In this document: positions 57,801-64,000 of the stretch, piece by piece
Position numbering within the stretch: the stretch's first letter is position 1
Layout: every line of letters begins with the position of its first letter
Assembly (NCBI RefSeq): GCF_037975245.1
Contig: NC_092575.1
Coordinates: 26,943,841-27,007,840 of the forward strand
Direction: 5' to 3'
Source of the DNA: Apostichopus japonicus
Taxonomy: Eukaryota; Echinodermata; Holothuroidea; Aspidochirotida; Stichopodidae
Length of the DNA stretch: 64,000 nucleotides
The notes under the pieces: generated by a model
What the model was told of the DNA's origin: nothing
The model's database searches: none
Seen by the model: the letters and a program-made list of their open reading frames with translations, nothing else
Position numbers and translations under genes: made by a program

Positions 57801-60800
57801 TCTAACAGTTTTGAAATGCTCTGGTATCAACATCTTATAGTGAGTGACCCTCTGAATGAAAGAAATATTTCCATTTTTAGCACTGGTTCTAACAGTTATG
57901 AAATGATCTAGAACTTCATAGAGCAGTTACAACTGTGGCAACTCATATTATCTCAAACTTTACTATATCTTGAATGTGTGACACGTGTTAAAGCAACTTT
58001 CCATGTTGGAAGTCAATTAGTGGCAAGTTTATGATTAATTACTCATAATTTGATAGATTTAAACTTGGAAGTCTCTTAGAATGCTTTCCTAGTTTAAACT
58101 AAGTTAAACTTTACTTAAAGATTAAATTAATGATTCCATTTACAGTCTTAACTTAGAGAGAAAAAATACATTTTTCTGCTCTTTCTTTGTGTTATTGTTT
58201 TTTGCATGAAACTGACTATTGGAGCTAATGGACTGTATTGTGTATGGGGCTTGTACTATCAACTGGAAGTGAGCCAAAATCGAAACAGAAATAAGAAAGA
58301 TTGCACAATCCTCCACCAGTGTAGGGTGCTCAATTATCACGCTACATCTTAACTGAACGTGACGACCAGTCTCGTACACTTGCCTGATTCAAAGATTCAA
58401 AGCTATTTTCATCATAATATTTTATTTTATTAATACAGCATTACTACCAAAAAATTAGTTATAAGATGAATGACTGAAAAAGGATTAAAGTGCAAGGATA
58501 CCAAGGACACAAAAGAAATGCAAATATGTTTGATGAATCTAGCAATCGTCAAATGAAAATCAATTTGAGGGCGATCAAATTGACGGATTCGGTCCTGCAT
58601 CAGAATGACACCAATTAACACAAAATCTCAAACATCTCCCATCACTCAGCTATTTAACCATTCCAAAACGAAGAAATGGTTCCTTTTTTTAAACCTGCAT
58701 TGGAACTGCAGCACAAAATAATTAACACAGTGCCCTGTTTCAATGCTTTTTAAACTGGAAGTGCCTTTATTGTGTGAACCTGCAGAGCTTAAAATATTAT
58801 GTTTTATTGATGTAGCCTGGATGCAGTGATGTTGCAGCCCCTCAGCATTCAATTTCTTACATTGCCTCAAACGATAGAGATCAATATGTTTTGAAGACGA
58901 ACTCCTCAAACACAATGTTACTTTGCAGGATTTACTTTGAAATAGATATTTAATTTTATTAAATAAAATGTCATCAATTTTATGCCTCCAACTGTTTACG
59001 GCCTATACTTCTTTGCATTGAAGAAAATTTGGGTTTGTGTATAAATGATAGATATAAAAGACCAGCATACACCACTACATTGAGACACATGCAACCCATA
59101 CTAGCCTGGTTTTTTCCTGTGAAAACTTATCCTCTTCATAATAGAGGTAATTACATCAGAATACCTGCAACTCCCTTCAACAAATATTGTTATAGACCCA
59201 GCTACCAGCAAAATTTGTAAATGTTAGCAAGAAAACAGACATTCCACTCCTTTGGTATTCAAACAAGCACACTTCACACTATACAGACACTATGCATGAT
59301 TTCAATTAACAAAACACTGCTATATATGTACAGTTAATGTCATCATTCAATTATCTTTCCACTGTATATTCTACTCTTTACAATTTCATACCTATCTCAT
59401 ATAATATGTTAATATTGATGTTCTTGCTATTGTTTTATATCATCTCTCTTTGTATATGTTCTCTTCGTAATGCCCTCTTGATTAACTGACTGACTGACAG
59501 ACTGATTGATTGATTGATTGATTGACTGACTGACTGACTGACTGACTGATAGACTGACTGACTGAAAGACTGATTGATTGACTGACTGAATGACTGACTG
59601 ACTGACTGATAGACTGACTGACTGATTGATAGATTGAAATAAACTTGAAACAATTGAATGCCATCTGGGAAGCCACAGCCAGCATTCTGTTCATTGTAGC
59701 CTTACATAAAATGTGTACTCAGATCTTTGCTACAAGGAATAATGTACATTTTGCAACTATGAGGTTTATACAATGCTTTGGTTTGGTTTTTTAGTTTCTT
59801 TTGCATTATATTCTTTTAAATACTGAAATTGATAAGGTCTTCTTGTACAGTGACTTGTAAGAATCGCAATACAATATTTGAATTGGTATTAAAGGTCTTG
59901 ATCTGGCAAAATGATCACATGGCAAAATGGGCAGATGCTTTACAAGTGCAAAAGTGTAAAGCAGTTTTTGATCACAGGAAACGAACTGTGTTGGTAAGTG
60001 ACCATTCAGAGCATTCAAAAGTGCTATAAAAAATTTGAGGACTGAATAATTCTCTGTGATTAAAGAATCTTTACTTAAAATACCCGGCAGGCCAAACAAG
60101 GAACAACAGATCACTAAACTATAACGTCACATGAGTGTGTATAAAGCAAACATTACTCATAAACTTAGAAACACATGATGCAAAAGAATACAATCATATC
60201 AAAAACAACACCACCACCACAAGCAAAGCTTTAGAAAAACTAGAAAGAAATCAGGTGCGTTTATGAATGCAGTGCAGTTTAACTTGGACATCCAATTGAT
60301 TGTAGGATTTCACCCTTGAATAGACAAACTGATGTTTTATTTTGTGGCAGGTCATCTTTTAAAGCCTCGTGGTACCAGTTTTCCAGAGACATTGCACAAG
60401 TTTATAAATGATAAGGATAAATAATAACAAATAAATTGCAAGAGGAATTTAAAATTAACAAATTTCATTCGTGCCAAATCGATTTGATGCAATTTTTTTT
60501 TTCCTTTTTTTTCGCAGCAGTTAATTTATTGTGAAATGATCTCCAGTGACCTTGGGTTGTTAATGAGGATTTGCAGCCTTTCGTAGAGGGCGCTATCACA
60601 TAGGTCCCCATAAGTGTCGTGCTACGGTTCCAAGGGTCCAAATGTGCGTGATTTATCCTATTTACAGATCTCCAAAGATTTTGTATAGCGCTGTATCATA
60701 TCTCTATATATGTGCTAGTTGTGAAAATATGTTTCAATAGATCTCATCTTTAATAATTAACAGAAGATGATTAACAGAAGAATTGCAGGTATAAGTCAGC

Positions 60801-63570
60801 ATACTACATTTCAGAGACTTGGATACAATTTTATTGACAATCAAACGTTAAATTCAGTTCAGGGAACGTGATTGAAGATACCTCAAAGAAGCTTTCTACT
60901 TATTTGGCCACTAGACGTGTGTGTTAAGTTAACAAACGAACAGTGGGAAGGATATTGTTGCTGAAATGTGCAAGTCATGAGTGGTAAAAAATATATGTAT
61001 GTTAGTTTGAATATGTCACACTAAGTGTGATTTAGGAAATGTGCAGTTAGTTTGCATAGTAGTGATTCTTCAGAGGAATTCACAGTGAATTCAGAGACTG
61101 CAGCTTGTCAAGTTTCGCAGAACTAGATAGGACCAATCTGATATCGCCCTCTATTGATCTGGGAGTGGCTGGAGATCTCCATTGACCCACCATTGAGCTG
61201 TTATAAACGAACATGTACCAGCCATACTTCCCTCATTCCTCATAAAATACACCACATAGGCTGAACGACGTCATTAATTGTCATGCGGGCAATATTAATA
61301 GTAGAAAAGAAATGTTTTTGTCTTTAAAAATCTGTAAGGTTCTTCTATTATATCTATCACAACAGTCCACCACCAATTTAAATGTTACCATGGAAACCAT
61401 TAACCAGGTAAAAATACTGACAGAAACTACACAACAGTAGATCATCGAAGGACACAATCCACACTTACCGTTGAATTAAATGAGAGTTGCTGTGCCGTGA
61501 ATCAAAATTCAAAATATAGAAAATATTACACAAGTTAAATAATGCATATGATCTTAGCATTTAAACATATTTGACTTCCAAACCTATACTTGTACCAAGA
61601 TAAGTTGTTTACTGAGCAAATGTCATATAAATGTAAAAGAACAACATAGAAAAATCATAAGATGTTGTTGGCACTTTGTCTGCGAGAATGAATCCCCTAT
61701 CAAGATATGTTCACAAACTACAGTATTAACAATTTATCAAATCCTTTAAGCTGTTTGTACATTACTGACAAATTATATTTAGTAACAGTTAATGATTGCA
61801 TAAATTATTCAACAAATTTGTAGATGGCATTTATTTTTGGGCCAGTCAAGTTATGTTCTAAATATGCAGAATATTTCAAAATGTATAGGATTTATTCAAT
61901 ACTTAAGATGACAATCTTTAATCTGTAAGGTTCTGCAATTCTTACAGAATCTGTAATGTTCTTTACAGAAGATTGCAATATAAAGCTGGCTGTGTCAAAG
62001 ATCTTAACAATCATTTTTATACTCTATTATGAAGTCAAACTCCATTTTCCAATTATTTCCAGACCTAGCATAACCTTTCACTAACAACACCGTTAGCCTA
62101 TCCTTTGGAACTACACAGCACTACCACAATAACTGTACCCACAAAATCACCAGAATCTACACATTTTCAGACAGATCATAGATTTTAAAAGGTTTAATAG
62201 TCTTGTCCACCATTGACAACACTCCCATTACAAGGTACCAATTTCTCAAGGACCTCAAAGGGTTCACTAATTTATTCAACAAATGATTCATAAAGAAGTA
62301 AAGCTTCTGAGAGATAGCCTGCCAATCCATCTTTTGTCAAATGAGTTTATTTAATTCCTGTTCTGGCCTGTTGGATGACCTACCTGTACTGAACAATGAA
62401 GAGGTTGACCAGGGAATATACCAGCATGATGATGGTGGTGTAAAGCTTAAACTGTTCGTAGCCTTGTTTGTAGTCATACCTAATGAGAATGGTAAAAAAA
62501 AGAAAATGTAAATAAAATCATGGGCACAAGGATAGAAACATTCATGTTTGAATCAATAACCAAATCTATCATTTGACTGTAAGTTTGAACAGCCATATGG
62601 ATTTAATAATGTAATATTCAAGAAACTAAATGCCAAATGTCACCACTTTGTGAGAATAGGTTCAAAATACATCAACTACTTGGAAAAATCCATGCCCATG
62701 AAATCCTTGCTTGGCAAATTATATGTTAGTATTAAAACAATAATTATATAATGTTGATCATATACTATATCCAATATTGACTCCATTCAATTTGAGAAAC
62801 ATAATTAATTAGAAATCAATGGTTAATTGAACATCTGCATACCACTCACCACATTTGATTGCTTCATGTCTTAAGAGTGTGCAAGAGTGTACTTGTGTAC
62901 ACCCACAGAACAGCATAAATGAAGGGTCCTCTAAATTCTAGTAAATATTAATATTGGCAATGTGGCAAAATTTTTATAGAATATAGTCTGAAAAACAGCT
63001 TACAGGGTCACCAAATATATAAAAAGTGACTTACTTTTCTGCCTTGGTCAAAAGAGAAAGACTAATTTGTCCAACAATCACATTAAGTAAAAAGCTGCAA
63101 ATATGAGAAAGAATGAGAAAGCAAAATCAGAAAACCACAAGAAACATCACAGAGTACAGTATATATTGAAGAGACCACAACTAAAACAGTGTACACCTGA
63201 GGTAGATCAATAGACTCATTAAGAGACGTAGACATATTAATAAATAGGCTACCACAACTAACACAGTGTACACCTGAGATAGATCAAAAGACTCTTTGCT
63301 ACATACTCTAAGCTCCATCAGCTGTGTCAATTGACTTTAAACATTAATATCAAACATATTAATAGATAGGCTACCGCAACTAACACAGTGCACAAAAACA
63401 GTGTACAAATACAGTATACAAATAAACACATAAGTTCATCTTCTACTCTATGTCTTTTCTCCTACCTATTTGGCTTTGGTAAATTCTCTTGGATACTTCG
63501 ACAGGATTTCTGTCTCTCTGTGATCTTCTTTTCCAGAGCAGCATCCTCTTCTGATAGGCTAGAGTCTGAT
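51833..63570 (-). CDS. TMEM120: TMEM120 family multi-pass membrane protein (TACAN-like), N-terminus outside window
   Basis: Nine minus-strand exons: 63570-63466, 63094-63035, 62479-62384, 56655-56566, 55307-55180, 54567-54475, 53673-53606, 52946-52878 and 51946-51833 (stop TGA). They join in phase to 274 residues; vertebrate TMEM120 has about 340, so roughly 70 N-terminal residues (the coiled coil start) lie past the right edge. Recognisable blocks in order are [105 protein letters not shown] and [13 protein letters not shown]. Six helices form an ELOVL-like fold that binds coenzyme A in known structures. TMEM120A was proposed as a mechanosensitive channel, which is disputed; roles in adipocyte and nuclear-envelope biology are also reported. 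TMEM120A and B are vertebrate paralogs, so this is called simply TMEM120. Confidence 0.92.
53985..54485 (-). repeat. 27-bp minisatellite carrying repeated splice donors of a TMEM120 exon
   Basis: On the minus strand the exon ends GGACATCACAGTAG|gtaag at 54475. The same GGACATCACAGTAG plus gtaag/gtgag is then repeated about 18 times every 27 bp into the intron. The unit is nine codons, so the frame stays largely open: [18 protein letters not shown] and similar. A larger block containing an AACATCAAATAAG variant occurs twice (about 54182-54240 and 54372-54430). The plus-strand frames through it are artefacts. Confidence 0.95.
55478..55642. repeat. Foldback element with about 65-bp inverted arms
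   Basis: The left arm reads GTGTAAAAGTAAGTTGGCCT, CGTTTCGATCCTAGCAGG, CTTCTTCAGAGGCTAAATGA. The right arm is its inverted copy with a few mismatches, ending in CCAACTTACTTTTACAC. The centre is a short multiply inverted ATGACACTTGTCATTT block. A single arm occurs at 34262-34335. It is in a TMEM120 intron. Confidence 0.88.
55900..55997. repeat. 21-bp tandem repeat, about five copies
   Basis: The unit is CATTTTGCATAGCAAATTGC with one extra base. The last copies carry single changes. It lies in a TMEM120 intron and produces a KMGNLLCKM-like minus-strand frame that is not a gene. Confidence 0.9.
56706..56889 (-). other. Candidate poison exon beside TMEM120 exon 56655-56566
   Basis: It starts after TATGCAG with ATTCATTGATGCTAT, identical to the first 15 bases of the true exon at 56655. 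It then diverges but stays open for 61 codons and ends with TAG directly before a donor-like gtaag at 56705. Phase matches the preceding exon. Inclusion would give [18 protein letters not shown]... and a stop. It is either a regulated unproductive exon or a decayed partial duplicate. Confidence 0.5.
56950..57905. repeat. 82-bp minisatellite, about 12 near-identical copies
   Basis: Units begin GAAAGAAATATTTCCATTTT at about 56951, 57033 and every 82 bp to 57771, then a variant near 57858. Copies differ at only a few positions, so expansion or homogenisation was recent. It is intronic in TMEM120, just upstream of the candidate poison exon, and unrelated to any exon I can see. Confidence 0.96.
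59479..59635. repeat. (TGAC/TGAT)n tetranucleotide microsatellite
   Basis: TGACTGACTGAT-type tetramers with occasional TAGA/AAGA interruptions, in a TMEM120 intron. The serine/glutamine-rich minus-strand frames across it are artefacts. Confidence 0.95.
60537..61176. mobile_element. Possible MITE with imperfect inverted ends
   Basis: GATCTCCAGTGACC and TAGAGGGCGCTATCACAT near the left are matched in inverted form by GATCTCCAGCCACTC and TAGAGGGCGATATCAGAT near the right. The spacing differs between ends and no target duplication is clear. It lies in the large TMEM120 intron. Confidence 0.4.
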
Positions 63571-64000
63571 CTGTAGAGGAACAAAATGAAATAACGATAT
63601 AAGTCAAAGATGTTGTAATCAAAAACATGAATTCATGTACTGAGAATTATTCTCAATATACTGTAGTACTGGAACTGTTCTTGGGTACACTAAATACTGT
63701 ACTGAGTTTAATGTGCAATATTACCGTACTGTACAACTTTCCAAGAAAACTTACAGTACTTAACAATTTCTGATACTTGCAGAATATATACACACCATAT
63801 CTCTGTCCAACTTTAGAATAATTGTTACATTGTACATTATTTTGCAGTGGAATACATATTAAGGCAGACTCAACCTGTTCTTAATGCATTTTTTAGAAGG
63901 GAGGAGGGGGGGGGGGATTTTTCTGTAACATTACCTAACCCAAGGAATAATTTAACCCGTATTGTGATGCAAATGCTATGCAAATTGGGTAACTTGCTAC
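63571..64000. other. TMEM120 intron reaching the window edge
   Basis: No further TMEM120 exon is recognisable before the right edge. A G-run lies at 63901-63916. The upstream exons coding the N-terminal coiled coil must be beyond 64000. Confidence 0.6.

Noticed and set aside
59435-59694. Ser/Gln-rich minus-strand frames
   Set aside because: Artefacts of the TGAC/TGAT tetranucleotide repeat.

Overview
The window is eukaryotic DNA: AT-rich, intron-dense, with GT-AG introns, and full of non-autonomous transposons, minisatellites and C/G homopolymer runs. The gene content (a PNLDC1-type piRNA trimmer, TMEM120, a sniffer-like SDR, and a proteinase K-like protease fused to CUB domains) suggests a metazoan, most likely a marine invertebrate deuterostome such as an echinoderm. 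The species cannot be fixed from sequence alone. There are no prokaryotic operons and no CRISPR array.

Layout. (1) 1-4.8 kb, minus strand: the 5' part of a membrane-anchored retinol dehydrogenase-type SDR running off the left edge. It has two alternative or duplicated first exons (2462-2732 and 4556-4826) that encode anchors of equal length. (2) 4.8-9.77 kb: no gene seen; a pentamer-rich tract and one foldback element. (3) 9.77-26.35 kb, plus strand: a 14-coding-exon secreted S8/proteinase K-like protease with I9 prodomain and three CUB domains (777 aa by my splice model). Its introns hold two exon-derived minisatellites, a LINE relic broken by two hAT-type insertions, and further transposons. 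(4) 26.35-29.7 kb: intergenic, with a hAT-type element and a hairpin. (5) 29.71-32.03 kb, minus strand: a complete five-exon sniffer/C-factor-like SDR (244 aa). (6) 32.03-33.63 kb: divergent promoter interval with a 40-bp near-palindrome. (7) 33.63-46.11 kb, plus strand: a complete 21-exon PNLDC1 homolog (506 aa) with intact DEDDh residues and a C-terminal membrane helix. (8) 46.1-51.8 kb: intergenic, with a 916-bp hAT-type element. (9) 51.83-63.57 kb, minus strand: nine coding exons of TMEM120; the N-terminal exons lie beyond the right edge.

The four genes are not an obvious pathway; they are neighbouring single genes. The most unusual pattern is structural. In three different genes, four tandem duplications each begin inside the 3' end of a coding exon and repeat the exon end together with its 5' splice donor into the intron: protease exon 3 (88-bp unit), protease exon 12 (about 100-bp unit), PNLDC1 exon 6 (42-bp unit) and TMEM120 (27-bp unit). 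Two of these would allow in-frame protein variation by alternative splicing. Also notable are a family of hAT-like elements with recognisable 8-bp target duplications, a candidate poison exon in TMEM120, and alternative SDR membrane anchors.

All exon models were made by hand from reading frame, splice consensus and remembered family motifs. No alignment or transcript data were available.
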